Source: an uncultured Bacteroidales bacterium (GTDB taxonomy: Bacteria > Bacteroidota > Bacteroidia > Bacteroidales > UBA932). Taken from it: a stretch of 64,000 nucleotides of DNA. The notes beneath the pieces were generated by a model. It was not told the origin of the DNA and did no database searches. It was given only the letters and a program-made list of their open reading frames with translations. Position 1 is the stretch's first letter. Each line of letters opens with the position of its first letter. Positions 47,305 to 57,207 of this stretch are shown here, in pieces. The DNA lies in the NCBI GenBank assembly GCA_900320545.1, contig ONSU01000006.1, forward strand, positions 24,677 through 88,676, in the 5' to 3' direction. The position numbers and the translations under genes were made by a program.

Positions 47305-48317
47305 AACGCCTGCTCCTCATACTGCTCGGTCTCTTTGCCGGGGCGGCCCTCTTCGCGCAGGAAGAGGACGTTCCCATCGCCGACGTGATCTTCGAGCATG
47401 TCGGGGATGCGTATGAGTGGCATATCACCACCTGGAAGGATCATCCCGTCGCCATCCATCTTCCGGTCATCGTCCGGAGCCGCACTTCGGGCTGGCACGC
47501 CTTCTCGTCGAAGCGGCTGGAGCACGGGGCCGTCCATGAGGGTTTCCTCATCGCGCCGGACGATCCGTACGAAGGCAAGGTCGTCGAGATCGTGGACGGT
47601 GAAAGAGTCCGTCCGCTGGACATCTCCATCACCAAGAACGTGCTGTCGCTGATGATGTCGGCCGTGCTGCTGGCGGTCATCGTGTTGCTGACGGCCCGGT
47701 GGTATCGCCGGCACGACGCCCTGGAAGAGGCCCCGAAAGGCCTCGCCGCCGCCGTGGAGCCGCTGGTGATGATGGTCCACAATATGGCGAAGGAGAACAT
47801 CGGGGAGGACTACAGGCGCTATTCCCCCTTCCTCTGCACGGCCTTCTTCTTCATCCTGCTGAACAATTTCATGGGGATCATCCCCTTCTTCCCCGGCGGG
47901 GCCAACCTCACCGGCAATATCGCCGTCACGATGGTGCTGGCGCTCTGCACCTTCTTCACGGTCAACCTGTTCGGTACGAAACATTATTACAAAGACATCT
48001 TCTGGCCCGACGTGCCGGGCTTCCTCAAGCCCATCATGCCCGTCATAGAGGTGTTCAGCGCCCTGGTGAAGCCCATTTCGCTGACGATCCGTCTGTTCGC
48101 CAACATGCTGGCCGGGCACATCATGATCCTCTGCATCGTCTGCATCATCTTCGCGATGGCGAAGTACGGTCCCGCGATGACCGGCTCGATGACTTTCGTC
48201 TCGGTGCTGTTCGGCCTCTTCCTCGACCTGCTGGAGTGCCTGGTGGCCTTCATCCAGGCCTATGTATTCACGATGCTCTCATCCATTTATATCGGACTTT
48301 CACGCGCAAAGGAATAA
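47301..48317 (+). CDS. atpB: ATP synthase subunit a
   Basis: Membrane proton channel. At 338 residues it exceeds the E. coli protein through an N-terminal extension with its own signal-like hydrophobic stretch (LLLILLGLFAGAALFAQ) and an approximately 100-residue periplasmic domain, a Bacteroidota feature. The functional Arg lies in SLTIRLFANMLAGH (near residue 265). The core also shows GIIPFFPGGANLTGNIAVT and the VEVFSALVKP helix. It is coupled to atpC by overlap. Confidence 0.96.
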   Translation: MKRLLLILLGLFAGAALFAQEEDVPIADVIFEHVGDAYEWHITTWKDHPVAIHLPVIVRSRTSGWHAFSSKRLEHGAVHEGFLIAPDDPYEGKVVEIVDGERVRPLDISITKNVLSLMMSAVLLAVIVLLTARWYRRHDALEEAPKGLAAAVEPLVMMVHNMAKENIGEDYRRYSPFLCTAFFFILLNNFMGIIPFFPGGANLTGNIAVTMVLALCTFFTVNLFGTKHYYKDIFWPDVPGFLKPIMPVIEVFSALVKPISLTIRLFANMLAGHIMILCIVCIIFAMAKYGPAMTGSMTFVSVLFGLFLDLLECLVAFIQAYVFTMLSSIYIGLSRAKE

Positions 48318-48338
48318 ACAATCAAACTTTTTATAATT

Positions 48339-48593
48339 ATGGTATTAGCAGTCATTCTTCAAGCAGTCGCAGGCGCCGCCTTCGGTAAGGTCGGAGCCGC
48401 GCTCGGAGCCGCCGTCGCAGCCATCGCGGCCGCCATCGGCATTGGCAAAATTGGTAGTTCCACGATGGAGGGAATCGCCCGTCAGCCCGAATCCGCCGGC
48501 AACATGCGGACCAGCATGATCATCGCCGCCGGTATGATCGAGGGTGCGGCCCTGTTCGCCATCATCGTCTGTTTCCTGACGCTCATCCTGTAG
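48339..48593 (+). CDS. atpE: ATP synthase subunit c
   Basis: Hairpin subunit of the rotor ring, 84 residues. The polar loop reads GIARQPE, and the ion-binding Glu in the second helix is in AGMIEGAALFAI (near residue 67). The residues around it lack the Gln/Ser/Thr set expected for sodium coordination, so protons are the likely coupling ion (inference). Two hydrophobic helices are evident, rich in Gly and Ala in the first. Confidence 0.97.
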   Translation: MVLAVILQAVAGAAFGKVGAALGAAVAAIAAAIGIGKIGSSTMEGIARQPESAGNMRTSMIIAAGMIEGAALFAIIVCFLTLIL

Positions 48594-48596
48594 GCC

Positions 48597-49106
48597 ATGT
48601 CCCTCTTTACCCCCGATGCGGGCCTTCTGTTCTGGATGGTCATCATTTTCGGGCTCCTCTTCTTCATCCTGGCGAAGTGGGGCTTCCCGCTGATCACCTC
48701 GATGGTGGACAAGCGGAGCGCCGCCATCGACAAGTCGCTCAAGGATGCGAAAGAGGTGGAGGAGCGTCTGGGCAAGATGACCGCCGAGCACGAGCGGATG
48801 CTCGCCGAGGCCCGGAAAGAGCAGAGCGTGATGCTGAAGGAGGCCTCCGACACCCGCAAGGCGATCATCGAGGAGGCCCGGACGGAGGCGCGCGCGGAAG
48901 CGGATAAAATCATTTCGGAGGCCCGTGTCCGGATCGAGGCCGAGAAGGAGAGCGCCCTGCGGGATATCCGCCGGGAGGTGGCCCTCCTTTCGGTCGGCGT
49001 GGCCGAGAAAATCCTCCGGCAGGACCTGTCGGACCCCGAGAAAGGGGAGGATTACCTCGCCGCCCTCGTCGATGAGGCGGCCCGCGAGCAGAAAACGTTG
49101 AACTGA
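48597..49106 (+). CDS. atpF: ATP synthase subunit b
   Basis: Peripheral stalk. One N-terminal transmembrane helix (LLFWMVIIFGLLFFILAKWGF, residues about 9-29, whose length I give by position) is followed by a long charged helix with abundant Ala, Glu and Arg. The 169-residue length is normal. It lies 3 bases after atpE and overlaps atpH by one base (TGATGG). Confidence 0.96.
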   Translation: MSLFTPDAGLLFWMVIIFGLLFFILAKWGFPLITSMVDKRSAAIDKSLKDAKEVEERLGKMTAEHERMLAEARKEQSVMLKEASDTRKAIIEEARTEARAEADKIISEARVRIEAEKESALRDIRREVALLSVGVAEKILRQDLSDPEKGEDYLAALVDEAAREQKTLN

Positions 49107-49659
49107 TGGACCTTGGCATCATAGCATCCCGGTACGCCGACGCCCTTTTCCGCTATGCCGCGGAGCAGGGGGCGACGGAGACCGTATACGGAGAAGCCGT
49201 CCGTCTCCGGGCGGCCCTCGACTCCGTGCCCGGCCTGAGGGATGTGATGGATGACGGGGTGATGGTCGGATCCGAAGAGAGGTCCGCCCTGGTGCGGACC
49301 GCGCTCGGCGGGGAGACGTCCCCGGTGATGGAGCGCTTCCTCCGCCTGGTGGAAATGCAGCGGAGGATGGACTGTCTCCGCCTGATCTTCCAGGACTATG
49401 AGCGGCTGTACTATCGGGCGAAGGGCATCGTGCCCGCCCGCCTCGTGACGGCCCGGGAGGCCTCGCCGGCCCTGCTTGCTTCGCTGAAGGAGCTGGTCAG
49501 GCGGCGCACCGGCAAGGAGGCGGAAATCCGCGCCGAGGTGGATCCCGCCCTCATCGGCGGCTTCATCTTCGACCTCGGCGACGAGATGCTGGACGCCTCG
49601 GTCGCCTCGGAACTCGAAAAGATCCGCCGCGCACTGATAGAAAAGAACAAGAGAATCGT

Positions 49660-49663
<4 letters not shown>
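49106..49663 (+). CDS. atpH: ATP synthase subunit delta
   Basis: Links the peripheral stalk to the alpha-beta crown. The N-terminal six-helix domain starts [19 protein letters not shown], and the C-terminal conserved segment is [27 protein letters not shown]. The length of 185 residues is normal. It overlaps atpA by 4 bases (ATGA). Confidence 0.95.
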
Positions 49664-51246
<1,583 letters not shown>

Positions 51247-51247
51247 A

Positions 51248-52132
51248 ATGCCGCTCAAGGAGATAAAGACCCGTATCGGCTCCGTCAAGGGGACGCTCAA
51301 GATCACTTCCGCGATGAAACTCGTCGCGGCGGCGAAGTTGCACAAGGCGCAGCAGGCCGTCGCGGCGATGCTCCCGTACAAGCAGTCCCTGTACAAGATG
51401 CTCGCCACGGTCTCCTCCGGCACGGCCGTGTTCACGGGTCCGTCCGGGGAAGCCGGTGAAGGGTTCCCGCGCATCGCCATCATCGCCGTCTCCTCCAATT
51501 CTTCGCTCTGCGGCGGCTTCAACGCCAACGCGGTCCGGAAGGTGCTTGAGACGCTCAGGCGGTACCGCGCGGACGGCATTCCCGAGGAAAACGTCACCGT
51601 CATTCCCGTCGGCCGCAAGATGGCCGATGCGATGCGCCGCGCCGGGGTCGCGACCCCGTTCGGCGATCCGGCCGACCTGGCCCGCCTCATCGAGCACCCC
51701 TCCTTCGCCCCTTCCGCCGCCCTCGCCGACCGGCTGATCGCGCTTTACAATGACGGCGGGTTCGACCGCGTGGAGCTCATCTACAACCACTTCGTCTCCA
51801 CCGCCTCCCAGGTCCCCGTCCACGAAACCTGGCTGCCCTTCACCGCCGACACCCCCGACGCCCCGCACCCTTCCGACCGCCTCTGGCTCCTGGAGCCCTC
51901 CCGCGAGGAACTCCTCGAAACCCTCCTTCCCAAGCTGATGCGGCTGGGCATCTACACGATGCTCCTCGACAGTGCCGCCGCTGAGCACGCCGCCCGCACC
52001 GTCGCGATGCAGACCGCCACCGACAACGGCGAAGACATCCTCGAGGAACTCACCCTCGAATACAACAAAGGCCGTCAGCAGAAGATCACTTCGGAACTCC
52101 TCGACATCATCGGCGGCTCGATGCAGGGATAA
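51248..52132 (+). CDS. atpG: ATP synthase subunit gamma
   Basis: Central shaft of F1. The N-terminal helix (KEIKTRIGSVKGTLKITSAMKLVAAAKL) and the C-terminal helix (SEHAARTVAMQTATDNGEDILEEL-like) are both evident, with the family segment LCGGFNANAV in between. The 294-residue length is normal. It is the final gene of the operon. No terminator hairpin is evident in the three bases before the convergent chromate-transporter stop. Confidence 0.95.
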   Translation: MPLKEIKTRIGSVKGTLKITSAMKLVAAAKLHKAQQAVAAMLPYKQSLYKMLATVSSGTAVFTGPSGEAGEGFPRIAIIAVSSNSSLCGGFNANAVRKVLETLRRYRADGIPEENVTVIPVGRKMADAMRRAGVATPFGDPADLARLIEHPSFAPSAALADRLIALYNDGGFDRVELIYNHFVSTASQVPVHETWLPFTADTPDAPHPSDRLWLLEPSREELLETLLPKLMRLGIYTMLLDSAAAEHAARTVAMQTATDNGEDILEELTLEYNKGRQQKITSELLDIIGGSMQG

Positions 52133-52135
52133 GGA

Positions 52136-52738
52136 TCAGTATAGCAGCAGCCCCAGCACGGCGCCTGCGAGAATGAGCAGGATGGGGTTGACCTTGCCCC
52201 AGAAAGAGGCGGCGAAGGCCCCGCCGAGCAGGATCCAGCTTTTCCAGTCGGTAAAATTCTCCCGGACCAGCGAGAATGCCGGGGTGCAGCCCGTCCAGGT
52301 CGTCCTGACGATGAGGATGACGGCCGCGGCGCCGATGAGGCCCGCGACGGTCGGACGGAGCCAGCCCATCGTGCCCTCGAAGAGGGAGTTGCCTTTGAAA
52401 CGGGTGTAGAATTTCACGATCAGGAGCACGATCACGAACGAGGGAAGCATCAGCGCGAGGGTGGCGACGCCCGAGCCGGCGACGCCCAGCAGGTGGCTGC
52501 CGGTGGCCTGGAACAGCACGTCGTAGCCGATGTAGGTCGCCGCATTGATGCCGATAGGGCCCGGGGTCATCTGCGAGACGGCGACAATGTCGGTGAAGGC
52601 GCTTTCGCTGATCCAGCCGTGGGCGGTGACGACCTGCGCCTGCAGCAGCGACAGCATCGCGTAGCCGCCGCCGAAAGTGAACGCCCCGATCAGGAAAAAG
52701 GTCCACGCCAGGGAGAGGATGAGCATCACCGTTTCCAT
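52136..52738 (-). CDS. Chromate transporter, short-chain subunit 2
   Basis: Half-size CHR family membrane protein. The 200 residues hold about six hydrophobic segments and the signature FGGGYAMLSLLQ, followed by VSQMTPGPIGINAATYIG. Two such short proteins are thought to form one exporter. The ATG at 52738 is selected for its N-terminus ETVMLILSLAWTFFLIG. It overlaps the partner gene by 13 bases. Whether chromate or sulfate is the physiological substrate cannot be told. Confidence 0.87.
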   Translation of the reverse strand: METVMLILSLAWTFFLIGAFTFGGGYAMLSLLQAQVVTAHGWISESAFTDIVAVSQMTPGPIGINAATYIGYDVLFQATGSHLLGVAGSGVATLALMLPSFVIVLLIVKFYTRFKGNSLFEGTMGWLRPTVAGLIGAAAVILIVRTTWTGCTPAFSLVRENFTDWKSWILLGGAFAASFWGKVNPILLILAGAVLGLLLY

Positions 52739-53277
52739 CTTTTCTGCGAATAATAAGTGACGCTGAACCCCAGGATGAGGACGACCAGCAGGATATAGAT
52801 GGGGGAAACTCCCAGGAATGCCACCAGCAGCAGGGCGGCGACGGCGAGGAGCCATTTCCACCAGGTGGTGCAGGATTTCCGGGCCATGTTGACCATCGGG
52901 ACGGCGATGAGCGAGATCACCACCGGCCGGATGCCCTTGAAGGCCTTCTCGACCCAGACGTTGTCGCGGAAGGCCGAGAAGAACATCGCGATGGCGAGGA
53001 TGATCAGGAAAGAGGGGGTGATGCTGCCGAGGGTGGCCGCGACGGCGCCCGGGAATCCCCGGAGCCGGTGCCCGGCGAAGATGGAGATGTTGACCGCCAT
53101 CACCCCGGGCGCGCTCTGCGAGAGCGCCACGATGTCCGGCAGTTCCTCATCCGGGATCCATCCCCTGGAGGAAAGCTCCCGCTGGATGATGGGAATCATC
53201 GCGTAGCCTCCGCCGATGGTGAAGGCGCCGATCTTTGCGAAGACGAAGAAGATCTCGAGCAGCGATACCTTTTTCAT
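52726..53277 (-). CDS. Chromate transporter, short-chain subunit 1
   Basis: Partner of the downstream gene. The 183-residue protein shows the signature IGGGYAMIPIIQRELSSRGW and SQSAPGVMAVNISIFAGHRL and about five to six hydrophobic segments. The ATG at 53277 is preferred to a TTG at 53286, because the former follows the TATCTTTG box by 7 bases. Both halves appear intact, so this is a regular two-gene CHR transporter. Confidence 0.87.
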   Translation of the reverse strand: MKKVSLLEIFFVFAKIGAFTIGGGYAMIPIIQRELSSRGWIPDEELPDIVALSQSAPGVMAVNISIFAGHRLRGFPGAVAATLGSITPSFLIILAIAMFFSAFRDNVWVEKAFKGIRPVVISLIAVPMVNMARKSCTTWWKWLLAVAALLLVAFLGVSPIYILLVVLILGFSVTYYSQKRWKR

Positions 53278-53283
53278 AGACTG

Positions 53284-53312
53284 CAAAGATACTCAAAAAA
53301 ACACTATATTTG
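53284..53312. promoter_or_regulatory. divergent promoter pair between the chromate transporter and the 53319 gene
   Basis: Minus strand TATCTTTG (plus 53284-53291) and plus strand TATATTTG (53305-53312) are 13 bases apart. Each ends 6-7 bases from its ATG. No clear -33 TTG on either side. Polymerase could hardly occupy both at once. Confidence 0.55.
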
Positions 53313-53318
53313 TAGTCT

Positions 53319-54233
53319 ATGAAAAGATGTAAGATGATTCTCGCGCTCCTTGCGGTCCTGCTCCTTCCGCGGGTCGCCGGAGCCCAAATTGTGGATATCA
53401 GTCTCGGCGCCGGTTATTCACTCAATAACGAAGCGCTCCATTTCAAGGGCGGATCCCCCGTCACCTGGACGGGATACCAGCACGGATTCTATGTCGGCCC
53501 CCGGTTCGACTTCAACCTCGGCAAGGGCTTTTCCATCCGCACGGGGCTGGATTTCCGCCGGGGCGGATCCCACCTTTTTCTCGACCTGGAAAAGATCAGC
53601 GTCAATGTCAACCAGTTCAGCGTGGACGTGGAAGACGGTACGGCCGTCCTGCTGGAATACCTGCAGGAGCGTCCCGACCTGGATCTCGGCGGCATCACGG
53701 CGAAGGATCTGACCCAGGGGATCGGATTCTACGACGAGCTCAGGACCAATATCGTCGACAATCTCAAGGGCTGCGATTTTACTTTCAACCTTGACCGCTA
53801 CAGTCTCGGAATGCCGGTCCTGCTGCGGTACAAGGCCGGGAATTTCTCGGTGAATGCGGGTGTCAATCTCCGCGTGATGCTCTTCTCGAAGCTCAAGATG
53901 CAGGCCAATCTTCCGGGCGGCACCACCTATTCCGACAAGGACGTGGCCAAGCTGCTGCCCTATGCGCACTGCATCCTGACGGAGGAGCTCCCGGAAGGGG
54001 AGAACCCCACGATGGACCCGGAAGTGTTCTACCGGAAGGACGTGGCGCAGTATTTCACCGTCGCCCTCCAGGCCGGGCTCGAATATGCCGTGACGCCCTG
54101 GATCTCGCTGCAGTTGAATTTCCTCTACGGCCTCCGGCCGGATATCAAGGCGCCCTGGACGGATGCCCTGGTGCTGCAGGACCGTGCCATCCAGGCCGGT
54201 GTGGCGTACCATTTCCAATATAAGAAGAAATGA
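53319..54233 (+). CDS. Putative outer-membrane beta-barrel protein
   Basis: Signal peptide (about residues 1-23, ending GAQ) followed by alternating strands typical of the PorT-like barrel superfamily (GFYVGPRFDFNLGKGFSIRTGLDFR and, near the end, ISLQLNFLYGL and AGVAYHFQ). The length of 304 residues is compatible with a 10-12-stranded barrel. The function is unknown. Its stop overlaps the aroB start, so it is at the head of the aro operon and probably co-transcribed. Confidence 0.65.
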   Translation: MKRCKMILALLAVLLLPRVAGAQIVDISLGAGYSLNNEALHFKGGSPVTWTGYQHGFYVGPRFDFNLGKGFSIRTGLDFRRGGSHLFLDLEKISVNVNQFSVDVEDGTAVLLEYLQERPDLDLGGITAKDLTQGIGFYDELRTNIVDNLKGCDFTFNLDRYSLGMPVLLRYKAGNFSVNAGVNLRVMLFSKLKMQANLPGGTTYSDKDVAKLLPYAHCILTEELPEGENPTMDPEVFYRKDVAQYFTVALQAGLEYAVTPWISLQLNFLYGLRPDIKAPWTDALVLQDRAIQAGVAYHFQYKKK

Positions 54234-55216
54234 TCCGGATGACAAATATCGCCGGCGCCCGCGAGGTGCTGGGAAGTTATCCGGACGTGTTCCTGGTGTA
54301 TGACCGCAATCTCGCGGATGTCGCGGCGAAGCTGGAGGGAATGTGCCTGGCGACCCGGGCGATTGACGCGACGGAGGCGGGGAAATCGATGGATACCGTG
54401 CTGGATATCTGCCGCTGGCTGCTGACCCTCGGCGCGGACCGGGGCGCCACGCTGGTCGCCCTCGGCGGCGGAATCGTGACGGACCTGTGCGGATTCGCGG
54501 CCTCCATTTACAGGAGGGGGATCCGGTTCGGCTTCATTCCGACCACGCTCCTCTCCCAGGTGGACGCGGCCATCGGCGGCAAGAACGGCGTCAATCTGGA
54601 CGCCTACAAAAATATGCTCGGCGTGATCCGGGAGCCGGAATTTACCCTCATTATCCCGGAACTTCTGCAGACACTCCCTGAGCGGGAATGGCGCGGCGGT
54701 GCGGCCGAACTCCTGAAGACCTTCCTGATCGACAACACCGGCAACCGCTACGAAGAGGCGGTTGCCGCCCTCCGTCAATCCCGGACCTGTCCCGGGGATC
54801 TCATCCTCGCCGCGGCCTCCGTCAAGGAGCGCATCGTGGCGGCGGACCTCTACGAGCGGGGCGAGCGCCGCAAACTCAACCTCGGACATACTTTCGCCCA
54901 CGCCATCGAGCGGCGCGCTCGGCTTTCGGGGCGGGATATCTCCCACGGCGAGGCCGTGGCGATGGGCATCATCCTTGCAGCGCGCCTCTCGGAGCGGCTC
55001 GGCTACGCCCCGGAAGGCCTGGAGGCCCGGCTGCGCCGCGACTGGGAGTCCGTCGGTCTGCCGGTCGACAGCCCCTTCCCGCCGGCGGAGCTCGCCGACG
55101 ATATGGCCAAGGACAAGAAAGCCGCCGGAGACAAGGTGCATTTCGTCCTGCTCCGCGGTATCGGCGATGTGTTCACCCTGCCGCTCGGCGTCGGGGAAGT
55201 AATTGACAGTCTATGA
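54230..55216 (+). CDS. aroB: 3-dehydroquinate synthase
   Basis: Second step of the shikimate pathway, converting DAHP to 3-dehydroquinate with NAD and a divalent metal. Signatures include GGGIVTDLCGFAASIYRRGI (near residue 80) and TTLLSQVDAAIGGKNGVN (near 103), plus metal ligands in NLGHTFAHAIE and the His region of ISHGEAVAMG. The 328 residues are slightly short. The start overlaps the stop of the barrel gene by 4 bases, and its own stop overlaps the aroDA start by 4 bases. Confidence 0.96.
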   Translation: MIRMTNIAGAREVLGSYPDVFLVYDRNLADVAAKLEGMCLATRAIDATEAGKSMDTVLDICRWLLTLGADRGATLVALGGGIVTDLCGFAASIYRRGIRFGFIPTTLLSQVDAAIGGKNGVNLDAYKNMLGVIREPEFTLIIPELLQTLPEREWRGGAAELLKTFLIDNTGNRYEEAVAALRQSRTCPGDLILAAASVKERIVAADLYERGERRKLNLGHTFAHAIERRARLSGRDISHGEAVAMGIILAARLSERLGYAPEGLEARLRRDWESVGLPVDSPFPPAELADDMAKDKKAAGDKVHFVLLRGIGDVFTLPLGVGEVIDSL

Positions 55217-57207
55217 TTTGCGTATCCATACAGAACAAAACGCTTCCGGAGATCCTGGAGGTGCTGGATGCCGGCGTGATGATGGCGGAGATCCGGCTCG
55301 ACCGCTGCGACCTTTCGGATGAGGATATCGAAGAACTTTTCGGCAATACGGACGTCCCGCTCGTCGCGACCTGCCGGGGGAACGCCCGTCCGCTCCTGAA
55401 GGCCATCGAGGCCGGAGCGGCCTATGCCGATCTGGAAGTCGAGGCGCCCCCGCAGGACGGAAAGGCCGTCCGCCGCGCCTGCAACGAGACCGGCACCCTG
55501 CTGATCCGTTCCTGGCACGATTTCCACGGAACCCCTTCTCCAGAGCGGCTGGCCGATGTCGCGGACCGCTGCAAGCGGTTCGGCGCCGACATCGTCAAGA
55601 TCGTGACGACGGCCCATTCGGCCGAAAACGCCGACCGGGTCCTCTCCCTTTATGAACACTTCAACGCCCCGCTCATCGCCTTCGCGATGGGGGAGGAGGG
55701 GCGCGAATCCCGCCTGGAATGCCTCCGCCGCGGCGCTCCGTTCACGTATGCGGCGCTGACGCCGGACGATGCCGCCGCACCCGGCCAGATCCCCTATGCG
55801 GAGATGGTGAAGGCGGTGTACGGCGATTTCCGTTTCCTGGATACGGGCGAGGTGAAGATGCCCTCCTCGAAGAGTTTCGCGCAGCGGGCGATCATCGCCG
55901 CGGCGCTCGCGGAAGGCGAATCGCACCTGGGCGGATATTCTCCCTGCGGAGACAACGAGGCGGCGCTCGCGGTGGCCCGTTCTCTGGGGGCGTCCGTACT
56001 GGTGGACGGCCGCACGGTGACGGTCCGGGGTATCGGAGCCGCGCCGGGCAAGTTGCACTGTGACACGGTCCATACGGGCGAATCCGGTTTCCTTACGCGG
56101 ATGATGATCCCGCTTCTGGCGGCCCTGAGCGCCGATCCCGTCAAGGTGACCGGCGAGAAGACCCTGCTCCGCCGGCCGCTCGCCGGGGCGCACGACATGA
56201 TGGCCTCCTTCGGCGTTTCGCTCCGGGAAGAGCCTTGCGGCGAGCCGCGTCCCAAGGCGCGCAAGATCGACTGTTTCGTCCCCCTTACAGTAACGGGACC
56301 CCTGATTCCGGGACGCGCCGACGTGAGCGGACGGGACGGCTCCCAGCTCATCTCCGGCCTGCTTTCGGCCCTGCCGCTGACGGGCTCCCGTTCGACCGTC
56401 TTCGTACACGACCCGCGGAGCATTCCCTATATGTTCATCACGATGGATGTCCTCCGTAAATTCGGCATTCAGATCGACAGCGAGATGGAAGGCGACGAGG
56501 AATTCCTCGATACGCAGGATTTTTCCCGCTGCACGGGCGTTACGTTCCGCATTCCCGGAGGTCAGCGCTACCACGCGGCCGATTTCGACATCGAAGGCGA
56601 CTGGAGCGGGGCGGCCGGATGGATGGTGGCGGGGGCTATATTCGGCCGTGTGCAACTCTCCGGGCTGGATACGCGGTCGCTGCAGGCGGACCTTTCCATC
56701 ATGGATATCCTGTCGGACGCCGGCGCTTCGATCTCCCAGCTGGACGATCCGGACGGCGGCTCCTGCGGCGTGGTCAACGTACAGATGGCGCCGCTGCAGG
56801 CCTTCTTCACCGACGCCACCCACTGTCCGGACCTCTTCCCGGTCCTGTCGGTGCTGGCGGCCTTCTGCGAAGGGGAGAGCCATATCCTCGGCCTGGGACG
56901 GCTGGCCCACAAGGAGACCGACCGGGCGAAGGCCATCCTGGACATGCTCGCCTCCTTCGGCGTCGAGGCCTCCGCTTCGGATGACGAACTGATCGTGAAG
57001 GGCATGTCGCTCGCGCGGCGGATCCTGACCGGCCGGCTTCTGAAAGGCGGCCGCTATGCCTCCCACGGCGACCACCGGATGGTGATGGCCCTGTCGATCG
57101 CCTCGCTCGGCGCTTCATCTCCGGTCGAGATCGACGACACGGCCTGCGTCGCCAAATCGTATCCCGGTTTCATGGAATTGTTTAAGCAATATGAATCGAT
57201 TCGGTAA
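55213..57207 (+). CDS. Fused type I 3-dehydroquinate dehydratase - EPSP synthase
   Basis: One 664-residue protein joins two shikimate-pathway enzymes. Residues 1-205 are AroD type I: E26 (AEIRLD), H102 (SWHDF), the Schiff-base K129 (DIVKI), R167 (ESRLE) and the APGQ loop. Residues about 210-664 are AroA: K220, S221 and R225 in PSSKSFAQR, and further substrate-binding blocks such as ESGFLTRMMIPLL and GDHRMVMA. All key residues can be seen, so both halves look active. No frameshift or internal start is needed. It would catalyse the third and sixth steps. It overlaps both aroB and aroC. Confidence 0.92.
   Translation: MICVSIQNKTLPEILEVLDAGVMMAEIRLDRCDLSDEDIEELFGNTDVPLVATCRGNARPLLKAIEAGAAYADLEVEAPPQDGKAVRRACNETGTLLIRSWHDFHGTPSPERLADVADRCKRFGADIVKIVTTAHSAENADRVLSLYEHFNAPLIAFAMGEEGRESRLECLRRGAPFTYAALTPDDAAAPGQIPYAEMVKAVYGDFRFLDTGEVKMPSSKSFAQRAIIAAALAEGESHLGGYSPCGDNEAALAVARSLGASVLVDGRTVTVRGIGAAPGKLHCDTVHTGESGFLTRMMIPLLAALSADPVKVTGEKTLLRRPLAGAHDMMASFGVSLREEPCGEPRPKARKIDCFVPLTVTGPLIPGRADVSGRDGSQLISGLLSALPLTGSRSTVFVHDPRSIPYMFITMDVLRKFGIQIDSEMEGDEEFLDTQDFSRCTGVTFRIPGGQRYHAADFDIEGDWSGAAGWMVAGAIFGRVQLSGLDTRSLQADLSIMDILSDAGASISQLDDPDGGSCGVVNVQMAPLQAFFTDATHCPDLFPVLSVLAAFCEGESHILGLGRLAHKETDRAKAILDMLASFGVEASASDDELIVKGMSLARRILTGRLLKGGRYASHGDHRMVMALSIASLGASSPVEIDDTACVAKSYPGFMELFKQYESIR

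Noticed and set aside
48339-48593. Sodium-coupled ATP synthase
   Set aside because: The residues around the ion-binding Glu of the c subunit lack the usual Gln/Ser/Thr sodium ligands.
52136-53277. Broken chromate transporter
   Set aside because: Both halves are complete short-chain CHR proteins with the signature motif. Such pairs are common.
55003-57075. 690-codon open frame on the minus strand opposite aroDA
   Set aside because: Antisense artefact. The plus-strand gene has intact catalytic residues in both domains.
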